Source: Ligustrum vulgare (Eukaryota; Streptophyta; Magnoliopsida; Lamiales; Oleaceae). From it: a stretch of 64,000 nt of DNA. Under the pieces are notes generated by a model. It did no database searches. It was not told the origin of the DNA and saw nothing but the letters and a program-made list of their open reading frames with translations. Location: assembly GCA_963555705.1 (NCBI GenBank), contig OY743169.1, forward strand, positions 44,690,124 to 44,754,123, written 5' to 3'. Positions within the stretch are counted from its first letter, which is position 1. The number at the start of each line of letters is the position of its first letter. This document shows, one piece after another, positions 41,669-54,780 of the stretch. A program made the translations under genes and the position numbers.

Positions 41669-44600
41669 AATACCCCAAACTAGGATTATTGTTCGTCCTT
41701 GAACAATGTAAAACTAAAATACAAAGAAAAGAATGCAAATAACAAATATTTTTGGTTTTGTAAATTTGTTCACCATGTGCCTCAACCATCCAGATCAACT
41801 TCATATTTTAGCATAAAACTTTGGACAACACAATAAAATAATTCTAGTTATAACACGTTAGATATTCAAATGCGTGAATAGCCAAACTCAAACGCATACT
41901 TATACAAAAATGTACTTAACATTGTGTGGCTTATTATGCAAAAGCAAGTGCAAATCCCATGAGGTCATCTTATGAGTCCTAATAATTTTTCTTACATCGC
42001 TCATGGAAGATCATAACTGATTATTTTTCTCTCAAACCCCATGTTCCTTAATTTGTGGCTTCTAAAGATTTATTTAATGCATTTTCTACACAAGATAGTT
42101 AGAATTAGATAAATGCATGAACAACAAATCGATGGTAAGTAGTTCCCAACTCTCACGCCTCCAATTTCCAAAATCTCAATCAACAAGCTTATACCAAACA
42201 TTTTTTCATGGACAACTCTTACTTTTTATATCCATGTCTTTTACCATTTTTCTGAAGAACTTTTCATACTTGTTATCTATATGACCTCTGTAGCGAGCTT
42301 TAGGTTGTTAGCTCCCAAGCCAGACGACTTTAGGGTACCAGGTTCAAAGAACCCCTCGGACTTAATTACTCGAGTCATAAATGCTTAAACAGAAAAGTTA
42401 AAGATGTTTTAGCGTCTTATGTGTAAGTCCACTCTTCGTACTTGCTTTCTAATTGACCCATGTAGCGAGCATTTGGCTGATAACTCCCAACTCAGTCGAG
42501 TTTAGGGTTCTATGTTTGAAAGACCCTTAAAGCTTACTTGCTCAAATCAAAAAGGCATTCGACGAGTAGAATAAGTTCTTTAGCATTTTTTTTTTGTTTT
42601 TATGCTGGTATTGGTTTATACTTGTTGACCAAACTTCTTCAACCAAAAGTACAAAAATCAAGAACTTCAGACCCTCAACCCATTAATTCATACATGCACT
42701 AACCTTTCCACCCAATCTACTTCTTAAGTAGCTTGCTTCTAAATTTAAGGTAGGGATCTAACAACTTAAGTTTTGGGATTTTTAGTCCATTCCATGTTCA
42801 ATTTACAAACATGTTCCCCACAAATATCAAGCAAATTCCTACCAAAGTAATTATTTGACATGGCTATGTGCTCAAAAATATAAAGTCAAACATGAATAAC
42901 TATTAAAGAAAATACAAGTTCTATGTTGTCCATTATTCAAGCTAAAGCACAAGGTTGATCCAAATTGTTTCCTAAGCAATAAACAAATCAACTTTTCATT
43001 TTTTTTCAATGCTTTTGTATTTTTTGTATCCCAAAGAATCAAATGAATGCAAAAGAATGAATGAGATCCCACCCCAAACTAGAAATATACATTGCCCTCA
43101 ATTATGTCAAATAGATATAACAATTATACATAAGACATAAGAGAGGGGTTCAAGTACTTCCCGGGTTCTAGGGTGCAATTTTCCAATTTGGAGCTTTCCT
43201 TTGAATGTACACTTGGATGTTCTCACTTGTTCCAATCTTGATTTTGATGTATTTCAATTGTTTTTTACCTCGCAAGAGTGAAACAAGTACATCATAAACA
43301 TTAAATTTATAAACAATCATAGGCAACTTTATAACAACCTCCAAACTAAAGTTATGCACAAGTTTTAATATGTTTTGAAATAGCCAACTACCCATTTTCA
43401 GCCCCCAACATCGCTATGAAAATTACAATTTTTCAAAGTCATATTTCGACAAATGAAAGTATGGAATGTGGTTTATATCATATCAAAATTTCAATTCATT
43501 TGGAGTTCAAAAGGATTGTGAAACGATGCAGCAAAGTGGTCACTGTAGGCTGAAAATTAGTGTCATACTCTGCAGTGACCTTGTTGTTGTGCCATGTGTC
43601 CTTAACATCCCAAATCCAAGTTTTGTGCAATGTGTTGATGCAACTTATGAATGAATGGCTCAAAATTAGTGATAAGCATGAATTGAAGATGAAAGTCAAA
43701 AAGTTTTGCAAAAATTCAAGGTAAAGCTCTCCTAGACATTTCATCAAAACACAATGTGCACAAAACAAAACATGTTGAAATCATAGAGTTTGAAGCTTGG
43801 AGTTATCCTAAATTCTTAACCTATATTTTACAATCCAATCAACATACAACTCTATCCTATTCCACAACTCAATAATCCATAGAATCCAAATATCCATAAA
43901 AGCAAGAAAGACCACAATAATAGCAAAATTGTAAAGCAAAGATGAATTTCGTAACTTTTGGAAGATTGGAATGTGATGCAAGATAGTATGATGCTCAAGT
44001 CCATTTGAATGAATGCAGATTAGGTGGTATGCTATGTTGGAGTAAATTTGGGAAGAGAAAACGAGGTTGAAACTTATGAATTTGAGAGTTTCGCCAAAAT
44101 ATATAAAAATTTACCGAAATTGACCTACAGGTAACCGCGTGATTCAACGCTTTAGGTACTGTTGATTTGAATGGATGATGCGCTGCCACCATGATGATAG
44201 GGTATAGCTGTATAGGTCTCCAATTGAAGAAATTTTTGTGCCCATTTTGAATTTCCACTCCAATTTCTCCACTCCAAAACACCTTGTTATCAATGCATTC
44301 ACTCATCTATGCTTGATCCATATCATGAACTAAAGCTTCGTGCATGAGTTTTTGATTTTAACAATTCAATCCTAACATGAAATGGGGATCAAAAATTGAA
44401 TGGCATGAACATGTTTTTGAATGTCAATATATGCTTTCTACTATAAGTCCAGAAATTAATGATGGAATTGATGCTTAAACTCTCAATCAAGAAACATGAA
44501 CTTATCAACTACCAAATGTGGTGCAAAGAGTGTCATGACAATTTGATAACTCAAACATGCCAAATACTAAACTAAATATGCAAATAAATCCTAAAGTTAC

Positions 44601-44890
44601 TCATAGAGTAATACACAAAGCAAAATAAATAAAAGGGAAAGAAGATTGGGTTGTCTTCCAACAAGCGCTCCGTTTATAGTCTAAAGTCCGACTTTTTACC
44701 TGATTGTTCAAAGAACTTTAAAGAGAGTTTTTGATGACCTTCTTTGTTTGTGACTGTCAAATTTGCTCCAGTGTGCATTGAAGCTCCAAAATTGTACCTT
44801 TCCCATGTCACTCGATTCAAACTTCAATATGTAGATTTCAATCATGGCCTCGTTACCAATGATGAAGTCAATTGTTCCCCAAGTATTGAG
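41669..44890. other. interior of the Athila-like element without recognisable genes
   Basis: No pol motif could be found on either strand. A tandem duplication of about 180 bp lies at 42288-42550 (TGTAGCGAGCTTTAGG against TGTAGCGAGCATTTGG). The rest is AT-rich with short meaningless frames. Confidence 0.55.
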
Positions 44891-45640
44891 GCTAGAGGGT
44901 TGCAATGTAGAGTCGACACCTTTAAGTGTCTGCTTTTCTGTGCTTAGCTAATCTTTCCTCAATTGATCTTCCTCTTCAATTAAAGTCTCCTTGAGCTCGA
45001 TGTCCGAATTTTGGACAAATTAAAATGGGATTATGGCCTCTTCTCGGTAGCTACTTTCTTCTAGTTGATCCACTTTTTAATTTTGTTCTTCTTTTTCTTC
45101 AGCTGGTTCAACCAAGTCTTCTGATTCTTCTGATCTTTCCACCTGAATTTCTAGAAATTGTTCCATCTGATTTCTCCATTCTATCATGTATGCCTATTGA
45201 TTTTGCACCATTTCTTGTTGATTTTTTAGCAACGTGTTAGCAATTCACTGGTGCGATCACTTTGTGATTGTTGCATTTGGATATCCTGATTATTTAACCA
45301 TGAGAAATTTGGATACTCATTCCAGTCAGGAATATAAACTCGAGAACATGAACCACTCTGCAGCATTTGATAATCCTCCACATAATTAACCCGATCCATA
45401 TTTGGCTGGGCTTGATGTGCAAAAGGACAATCATGTATGGTATGATTTTCAAATCAGTAGTCACAAATCAGGTGGATTTGCACTGCATGCGCTGGCTGTT
45501 TACCAAAATTGTCTACTTTTTCTGTTATAGAATCTAAACACCAGTCAAGTTTGGCATTTAATGCTGTGATCTTTTCCATTACAGGTGTTGATCGATCAGA
45601 ATACCATTGATAATCATTCACCACCATCTTTCCGTGTTGT
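44891..45640 (-). pseudogene. Athila-type gag remnant
   Basis: The minus-strand translation from about 45630 gives YQWYSDRSTPVMEKITALNA and KLDWCLDSITEKVDNFGKQP. Next is a degraded zinc-knuckle-like HLICDY-stop-FENHTIHDCPF, then YIPDWNEYPNFSW followed by many stops. Athila gag has a Cys/His stretch ending in CPF at this place. Frame breaks and stops make it non-functional. Confidence 0.6.
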
Positions 45641-45782
45641 CTCCACTATCTGAATATCTGTTCAAGCCTGAAAAGGAGACAATTTCACAACTTTTTAAAT
45701 GTTCTAAGAAATAAAAATAGAAAATAAAAATAAAAATTTCAAAATAAAGTAAGAACTAATTCGTATGGATATTAATTAACAA

Positions 45783-45806
45783 TCCTCGGTAACGACGTCG
45801 AAAACT
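45783..45806 (-). other. primer-binding site related to tRNA-Asp
   Basis: The minus strand after the LTR reads AGTTTTCGACGTCGTTACC then GAGGA. It is close to the standard Athila TTGGCGCCGTTGCCGGGGA with C-to-T and G-to-A changes at CG sites. Confidence 0.75.
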
Positions 45807-46808
45807 TGATGTGTGCTAAATCGCAAGTGTACGATGTCACATCTAAGTAATAAATTATAATTTTAGAGTCCGAATATCTATCCCACATAGATTGTAATTA
45901 AATATCAAAATTATTAGTTCTCGCCTTATTTGAACGGTAGAATATGGATTTTTGAATATAACTAAAAAAAAGTAAAAATAAAAGAAAAGACATTTAAAGA
46001 TTCTAAATTGATGTTTATAAGTGTTGAGATATCTGATTTCACATAGTCGATACTTTTAATTCCATTTCCTAGTTTTATTCCTATTATAGTGCTCGATCGA
46101 ATTCACTTATGCACATGAAATTTCCCTCTCTAGTTTAAATCAACTCTATCTAGTTAGTCGACCGTGTTAATGAATAGCAGGTTGTAATGACTAAGTGGAT
46201 GGAACACAAGAATTCCTGTAGCGATCGCAATAATAACAAACGTATATCTCTATCGTTCGTCCAATTACCGAATTTTATCCTTAGATCTAAGTATTAGCTC
46301 ATTTCTCGGATTATGAAAATACTCATGATATCGTGAACAAGTGATCAATTCATTCACACATTAAACACGAAGATAAAATCAATACATGCAATCAAAAGCA
46401 CAAAAATAGAATAATAGAATTAAAAACGTAAAACTAGTTACATCGAACATCCCAAATTTGAAATTAAGAATTCATCAATAAAGAAGTAAATACACAATAA
46501 TATAAATTACTACGCATAAAGAGTTTATCAAATTAACAAAGAAAGGAAATCTTGCACCAAGTATTTCGCTCCCCGTTGATAATTTTCAATTCCCCCGCCT
46601 TTGTCTTGATTTTCGCCTGCAAGATGTGAAAGATAGAGCAATTAATTATTAAGTTTTTGGGTGTGCAAAGGTCTCCAAAGCCTCTCTTTTTCGTGCATGA
46701 GAAGTGGTATTTATGGATTGTTGAAGAAACCTAGGGTTTTGGCACAAGAAATCGCGCATGGGCCTGGATTCACGATGGGCCAAAAAGCAGCGCAACCAGT
46801 TAGGTAAA
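45807..46808 (-). repeat. 5' LTR of the Athila-like element, truncated (1002 bp)
   Basis: It is similar to the first 1 kb of 40236-41668 and ends abruptly at 46808 where TGTAAGACCGC begins. Confidence 0.85.
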
Positions 46809-47436
46809 TGTAAGACCGCTTTTCATTTTATGGACAATTCTGAAATCCCACGTGATATTTATGTTAATGTTGCTATAAATTTTAAATTGATAATTTTTAA
46901 TGTCTATAATTTTAATTATTTTGCAGTGGAAGGGCTTGGACGCTGTCTTGATCAATGTGCCAAATAGAAAGTTCATAACTTGTCTATGTGCAATTTTATG
47001 TGTGATTATTAACGTGATTTATTAATCTTGTTATTTTCTATTTAATTAAGTTGAAAGTGGCCTAAATTGGGGAAAGTTTAGTGGCACTTTGAATTTTATT
47101 TGAGGGATGTGGACTTAAATTACCTATTTATGAGAGTCGAATGACTGAATTGCAATTAACAAGTTTTACATTTAAAATCCTAAACCTAACCTAACCCTCA
47201 TCCCTCACACCCACTCTCTCACTCTCTCTGTCTCGCCTCTCGCTCTCCGCTCTTCTCTCTCACCACTTCTGTTAACGACTCGTCGCCCTCTCTTGGTCGC
47301 TCAGCCTCAACAACGACCACCACCTCGCCGGCTCCCCACCACGGTAAGGTGAACCACCTCTTTCATACCCATCCTTTACCCAACTACACGAGCACGCGAA
47401 TGACAACACACACGGGTTTACACATCCACGAACACC

Positions 47437-47437
<1 letters not shown>

Positions 47438-47496
<59 letters not shown>

Positions 47497-47534
47497 AAGG
47501 TGTGTAAATTTGCACGGTGTATTTCTGATTTCGA

Positions 47535-47596
<62 letters not shown>

Positions 47597-47600
47597 ATAG
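47438..47600. repeat. (AC)n(TA)n and (TA)n(TG)n microsatellites in the left arm
   Basis: AC runs at about 47441-47475 followed by TA to 47498. TA at about 47537-47572 followed by TG to 47597. Confidence 0.95.
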
Positions 47601-49475
47601 TGTGTGTAAATATGTGTTGTTCTCATATTTTCGAATTTAAGTTTAGTTGATTTTGAATTATACTGTTAAATTGGGAATTTAGTAGTGCTCGTATATGTGT
47701 GTATTGATGTATATATTTATATATAGAGGTGAAATTTCCACAGTAGATTTTCAGGTTTTTGAAATTCTTAATTAGTAGTTTAAATTAATTGGTTACTTTA
47801 GTTTTAAATTAGAAATTATAATTTTACATTTGGGGAGAATTATATAAAAGGTTATAATAATTTTAAGATTTTGGAGTTAATTAACAAATTATGAAATTAT
47901 AGATTTAATTGACTTTGTTGACGACCATTTTGAGAAATTTCAAATTTTTCATGATGAGGTTGTTTGATGGAACTTGTTGGTTTCATATTGTTTTAAATTG
48001 AAAAATTTCAAATTTAGGATTTCTAGTAATGAGGTAATTGAATTTTGATGTATAATCTTGACTTATAGTTACTATTTTCAGACTTTTGAAATTTATGAAA
48101 TTTGTAGTTAGTTAACTGTTTGGGTAAAATTTGGATATATGTTGATTTTAAGATTTGTGCATTTGTTGGGACCTTAAGGGAGTGATTTTATAGCGTTAGG
48201 TTAAACTATGTCAAATTGGGTTTTAGTTGAGTTAAAAGATAGAAGACCTTATAGTGTGCGTTGAAATTGATTATTCATTTCGAATATGATGATAATGTAT
48301 TGGTCATAGTGTGAGGCCACATTTTTTTGATTTAAAAAGTTATTCCTTATTAATGAATGGAAATGATTAGGATATTTTTGGGCACATTGACGTGACGGGC
48401 ATCTGAGACTCTTTCACTTGCAAATCAAGATAACGGTAAATACTAAAGACGTCAAGTAAGTAAACTCCCCCATATTTTTTATCAAAGATGAATGAAAATG
48501 TGAAATTAATGTGTAAACGATTGTTTTGCAGTTTACTTGCTTTGAGCATTTCCTTAAACACACATACTTGCATATCACAATTCGAATACATCAACATTAA
48601 GTAATTAACACGAAATCACTTACGCACATTAATTTCACATTAACTTTCTACTTTCATGAAAATAGGGGAAGTTTACCGGACATCCTTAGTATTTACCGTT
48701 ATCTGGATTTGCAAGCGGAGGAGCCTCGACTGCCGGTGTCGTCAATGTACCAAAATCCTAGTTGTATCCATTCATTAATAAAATATGCTTTCAGTTCAAA
48801 TTGATATATTCATCATTCTTTCAACATTACATTAAACAAGTTAAAACAATAAATCTTCTTTCCCTTTTCATTCTCGTGATCATTTATTCCAAACAAGGTA
48901 TTAAGATATATTAAATACTTCCATACAATGCTCGAAATCAAAAGATTTAAACCATTCGACAAAACGTGTAACTTTCAATTCACAAACACATTCGTTATTC
49001 ATTTTAATAATAATCAAACATTAACCAAGATTAAAATTTCAATTTAATCCAAGCGTGACTTTACATAATAACCAAAACACATAAAACCATATTCGAGACA
49101 AGACTTGAATCTCAATGCACATTAGAATGCGCAGAAATTTATCCACGTTTATACCACTTTCCCAAAATTCTAAAATTCTCAATTTAACCCTTCCTTAAAC
49201 TAGAAGAAAATCAATTAAACAAATCAATTTAATGAATTTTCGAAATCTGAAATTAATTTTCATAAATTTGAAAAATCTGGAATTAACTCTATATTTTTCA
49301 AAATCCGAATTTCAGCATGTAAGTCAATACATTAGACCCATCTATACACATATTTATATATATATTGCCCCAATTTGAGTTTAACAATTTAAAATTAGAA
49401 ATTTAACCAAAACCCAAATCTGAAGATCATTCATATACATACATACATACATTCAACACACATTTATATACACTC

Positions 49476-49598
<123 letters not shown>

Positions 49599-50319
49599 GA
49601 GTGTGTGAAAGTGTGTGTAGGTGCGTGCGTGTGTGTGCGCGTTGTGTGGCAACGGGCGGAGGGGCGAAATAGGGCCTTACCGATGGGTGGTGGTAGGCAA
49701 TGTCGCTGGCGAGAGGCTGCGTGAGGTTGCAGTTTGGGGGAAGAAATCGCGAGGTTGATGCGATTTAGGTGGCTGTTGCGTGAGGTGAGAGAGAGACGAG
49801 ATTGAGAGATGAGGGAGAGACGAGTGAGCTGAGTGTGAGACTGAGAGAGAGAGAGACGAGACTGAGAGATGAGACGAGACTGAGATATGAGGGATCAGAG
49901 TCTGAGTCGGGTGTGGGAGGGGGTTAGGGTTATAAATTTGATTTCTTTTGTAAATTGTAAGTTTAGTCCCTAGGCTCCTCAATTTGGCAATTTAAGTCCA
50001 CAACTCATAAATAAATTTCATAGTGCTACCAAACCTTTTCCAACTTCAATTTATGAAATTTAGGTTGCTTACCACTTAATAACAATAGAAATCAACAAGT
50101 TAAACAAATAAAACAAACAATTAGACATAGAATTGTACATAAACAATTTATAAACATTTTAATTGACACATTGATCGAGACGGCATCCAAGTCCTTCCAC
50201 TGCAAAATAATTCATATCATCGACATTAAAATATCATTAAATTTAAAATTTATAATAACATTAACATAATTATTACGTGAAATTTAAGGATGCACGTAAA
50301 AATGAAAAGCGGTATTACA

Positions 50320-50966
50320 ATTCTGGTAGAAGAAGAGGAAGAGGACGAGGTGGAAGGTCAAATCTCATGTGCCAAATCTGTGAAAAGAGTGGACACACAT
50401 CATTCAAGTGTTACAAAAAGGTTTGATGTTTATTTCAAAGGGGAAATGAATTCTCTGAACAGAGGAAATTCTAACTCTAGTTGTGGAGAAGCATAGGAAT
50501 ATCGTCAAGCCTACACTACATCACCTTCTATTGTAAAAGATGATCCATGGTATGTTGATAGTGGAACTACCAATCACGTTACTGCTGATTTTGAAAACTT
50601 ACAAGTTCATTCAGACTATGCACGAAAGGGTAAGCTCATAGTTGGTGACCGTATTGCTCTCACTATAACTCATGTTGGTTCCTCCATATTAAATTCAAAC
50701 TATGCTACACCTCTTTTCTTAAACAACATTTTGCATGTTCCTTTCATAAAGAAAAATCTAGTCAATTTGTCCAAATTTCTTTCTGATAATCAATTAATTG
50801 CAGAATTTTTTTGATAATGTTTGTGCATTTAAGGACAAACATTCAAAGTTGGTTCATCTTTGGGGCAAGCTTAAAAACATGGACTATATAACCTAGATGT
50901 GTCCAAATCAGAGTCACCTCATATGCTAGCTTTTTCTAAGACATCTTTTGCTTTTCTTACTGATGT
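50320..50966 (+). pseudogene. copia gag knuckle, protease and pre-integrase start
   Basis: One frame gives MCQICEKSGHTSFKCYKK, an intact CCHC knuckle (about 50367-50420). Further on are DDPWYVDSGTTNHVT with the protease DSG motif and LHVPFIKKNLVNLSKF, a pre-integrase motif. A stop follows near 50812 and then LYNLDVSKSESPHM. It is cut at 50966. Confidence 0.85.
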
Positions 50967-51965
50967 TTAACTCCCAGAGTTCTGTAAAACCTGGGACGCA
51001 GTTCGTACTTTAAAACTAACTATTTAACAAAATATTGAAAAATAAACTAAATTTTAAACATCACATTTATTTGGAAATTAGCAACGGTGACTCTTTTCAA
51101 TAAATTTACTTGAAAACATTCCATGAGATTCCAAATCTCAACAAATTGAATTAACAAGGTTCAATAAGCATGACTATCAAAATAACTTAAAATTAATTTT
51201 TGTCATCACAACCCTTCATTCGCCACCGTCTCCAAAATCGGCAAATATTGTTAAAATAACGAGTGAGCATTTCAAAAGAAATATTCAGTAGACTCATCGT
51301 CAATAATTCATTTATAAGATAATTGAACACGTAATTATGAAAATAATACATTGACATTCTCTTCTTAATCATGGGCATCACATATAAGTTATGACATGCA
51401 TAACATAAATTTCTCTTCTTATCTCATAAGAGATATTCTTGTCTTGTCTCGTGCAATCAAGCATATAAATCACGTAAATCCACATAACACATGCAATTAT
51501 AATATAAACTAATTAGTGGGGGTGAGTCTATCTCAATTTATCTCGAGTCACGTGGGAAGTAATCTCAACCTCTTAATTATCCGCACGTGTCGTCTAGCCA
51601 AAAATAGGAAATAAGCCTTGAATTAGTAATTCGAAATTTTAAAGTTTTAAAAATGATAAATTAAAAATGTAGGGACTTAATTTGAAATTTATTAAAACTG
51701 GAATTGAAAAGTTTAAGGACTAAAATGAAATTTTAAAGAAAATTGAAATGAGTTTACGGGCTGAAATGGACTTTTTAGAAAGTAGTGGGCTGATTGTATG
51801 AGCTAAGAATTTTTAGGGACTGATTTGGCGAAATACTAAAACTTTTGAAGCTGAATTAAAACATTTTAAACTAAAAGGACTTAAATTAAATGCTTTTAAA
51901 TCCTTGAGGGCTAAAAGGAAAATTTTCAAAACTTTTAAAATACATGACATATACATAAACACACC

Positions 51966-52070
<105 letters not shown>

Positions 52071-52733
52071 GTAGAGAATAGATGCAGCGATGGGGAGGGG
52101 CTCTGCCCCTCTCTCTGATCCACGTCGCCGACGAAAATTCGGCGCTGGTACTGTCGTCGAGTGGTGGCGGTGAAGAGTTGAGTGTGGGTGTGAGAAAATA
52201 ATGAAGTTTCAGGCTGTTTGGGGTGCGAAGACCGAGGCAACCATGGTGATTTCTTGGCACAAATCCAGTCAACTGGAGGCGGCGGTCAAGTTAAGTTATT
52301 GGGCTTAGTTTATTCTTGGTTTTGGGTTTGATTTGGGGGTGAAAGATGCGGATTTGGAGTTGGGAGGTAGGTTGTGGTAGTGTGTTATGCGAGTGGTGGA
52401 GCAGCTAGAGTCGGTGATGATGGTTATGGATGTATGGTGGGTTCAGTTCGAGTGGCTGAGGTGGCGGGTTGTGGTGGTGCTCGATTTTGTGATGAAACTG
52501 GTGGATTTTTCCCGCAGTCAGTTATGGGGTCGGATTCGATGGAGGAAATTAGGAGGGCGGTGGTTGTTCTTGTGTTGTCCAGTGGTGGAGTGCACTGTGA
52601 AGTCGATTGTGGTGGGTGATAGGCTGCAGATTGGTGGTCGTTTTGGGGGTGGTGATGACTGCTTCGACAGTTTGGTGGAGATGCAGTGGAGGTGCACAAT
52701 GAAAGTTAAAGTTGCAAGTAGGTTGTAGCGATC

Positions 52734-54327
52734 AAGAATTTTCGTGACTAATTTTGAATAAATATTTTTTTATTTTTAAAAGATGTGTTGCTACGACTTT
52801 GACCAATTTATCTTAAACACATTTTGTCTAGCCATTTAAGTGAAAGTTTAATTTATTTATTTTAATCATAGTCAAATTCCAAATTCTATTAAGAATATCC
52901 CAATGTCTACATTTTTAATCTTAAGCCCCGGCTTTAAATTATTTTTAAATCCAAATTTTAAAATTTATTTTAGATCCAAACTATTTTAATCCAACCAATT
53001 CAACACATTTTTTTTTCCCTAGCAATTTCTCTCTCAATTCTCCATCTTGTCTATCAATGGATAACTCCATGTTCTTTTCTTTTTTCCCAAATCCCTTCAA
53101 TTCTCCCCAAGTCATAGCTGCCAAAACTTACCAAATTGTGTACACAAATCATTCACAGCATTTTCCCTGCAGAATTTCCTGGTAAACACCCCCAAAATCC
53201 CATAACTTCATCCCCTCAATCAATACCATTTCCTTCCCTTCCTTATTCCTACGTTTCCTCAATTTGGCTGATTCTTAAACCCAAAATTCAGTCATCACTC
53301 AAAATTTATCCTCTGCAAATCCCTTAAACTTTCCCTAAATCAAAAGCTGTCAAATTTAAATACACAACCAAGATTATATACTCCATTTCATCCCCCATCA
53401 CAACTCACGTTCAAGAAAGCAATTACAGCAATTCTGCAGCCCTCTTGGTATGCATCCCCTCCCCATCCTTCTCACACAACACACACGTAAACACACACGT
53501 AACCTGCTACTGTCATGATCCGAACACCACCAAAGCAGCCCCTTCCAAACCGCCATGGCCATTGTCCAACTGCAAAACACCATTGCACCCGCAAACCGCT
53601 CAAGCTGCCTCCACAAATTCGAGAGAATCACCACCTGTAACGACCCAGCTCCCTCGCTGGGGCCTTCTCCGAGCCGTACTCATGGTCTTTCCACTCCCCC
53701 CCAGGATTGAGCTCCCTCAAGGGGCCTTCTCCCAATCTTACCCTGAAGTGGATTTTTGCCTCCCCAGGGATTCGAACCTTGTACCTAGGTGTTAAGTACA
53801 AACTTCATGGAATCCCTGGTACCATTAGACCACTTGGTGGCCATTATTGAGATTTTAGAAATGTTTTATGTTTGTTCCAAATTTATTTCCAATTTATTTC
53901 AATATTCGAATTGGTGACCTTTTGGGTCAAACTTTATAAAATTATGTGAAATGAAATTTCAATTGTTGTTTTATTTTCCGCTAAATCATTATTTTCAAAG
54001 TTAATTTGAGACGAGGACATGGCGTTCATTTCTTTTAAATCAAGTTTCATAAATGTCGTCAATTTAATTATTTATCGTTACTTTACTTTAAAATTTAAGA
54101 TTTAATTTTTAGGAATTGTTTTTATTAAATTGATTAAAATTTAGTTTCCGCTTTAACTTTTAAACAATGGATGTGATGTTTTATAAATTCATTTCTTCCG
54201 AAAAAATGTTGTTTCAAAGGTTTAAAATAATAAATATGATGTTTGAAATTTTTAATTATTTCCACAATAAAATCAGATTTAAAGGACGAAGTGGCGTCCC
54301 GAGCTCCGCGGAATTCGGGGCGTTACA
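52734..54327 (+). mobile_element. nested chromovirus-type solo LTR, 1594 bp, TSD TAGGT
   Basis: It runs from TGTAGCGATCAAG to ATTCGGGGCGTTACA, with perfect TAGGT at 52729-52733 and 54328-54332. It contains no coding sequence and includes the SINE-like unit at 53636-53843. Confidence 0.9.
53636..53843 (-). mobile_element. tRNA-derived SINE candidate
   Basis: On the minus strand the unit begins near GGCCACCAAGTGGTCTAATG (A-box-like GTCTAATGG) and has a perfect B box GGTTCGAATCC (53766-53776), then a GC-rich body ending near 53640. It differs in GC content from the surrounding AT-rich LTR. No A-rich tail or clear target duplication was found. Confidence 0.45.
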
Positions 54328-54780
54328 TAGGTGATGGCTGTGTGGAAAGAAGAATTACCCAGAATGTTGCTAGCTACGTGAGTTGTTGTGAGGGGAGAGG
54401 AATGAGGGTATATGAACAGTAAATTTTTTTGGGCACAATTTTCAAGAATTTTAAGTGGGCCAATTTGGGCTAGAAGATTTTTCTTGATTGGACCGAAAAT
54501 AATAAAAATGTGGACAACATAATTTTTAGACCTAAAATAATAATATTTGGACTTAAATATATTGGACTCAAAATTATTAAAATTTGGATTAAAAGTGATA
54601 AGGAATTTGATAATTTAAAATATTCGAGATTGGACTCGATTTGGAATAGATTTATATTTATTTTACAATGGCTAGACGAACGCGCTTTCACTTTAAAAAT
54701 AAAATTGGGGTTAAACTTAGCGACACATTTTTTGAGAAAAATGATTTTATATTATTTAAAGAAAATTCTCAGTCGCTACA

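Larger units (their letters stand above)
40236..46808 (-). mobile_element. Athila-like Ty3/gypsy element, decayed, 5' LTR truncated
   Basis: On the minus strand: truncated 5' LTR (46808-45807), primer site related to tRNA-Asp, decayed gag, a long non-coding interior, a polypurine tract (CCTAGTTTGGGGTATT at 41669-41684) and the 3' LTR (41668-40236). The tRNA-Asp-type primer site and the TTTGGGG tract are characteristic of Athila. The interior is only 4.1 kb and lacks pol, so it is a deletion derivative. Its 5' LTR is interrupted at 46809 by a chromovirus LTR. Confidence 0.78.

Noticed and set aside
52374..52728. overlapping open frames in a GT/GC-rich block
   Set aside because: Base composition of the LTR keeps several frames open on both strands. 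There is no family resemblance, and the related LTR at 60627 lacks the same frames.
53766..53776. tRNA gene suggested by the GGTTCGAATCC box
   Set aside because: No complete cloverleaf can be drawn around it. A SINE is the better reading.
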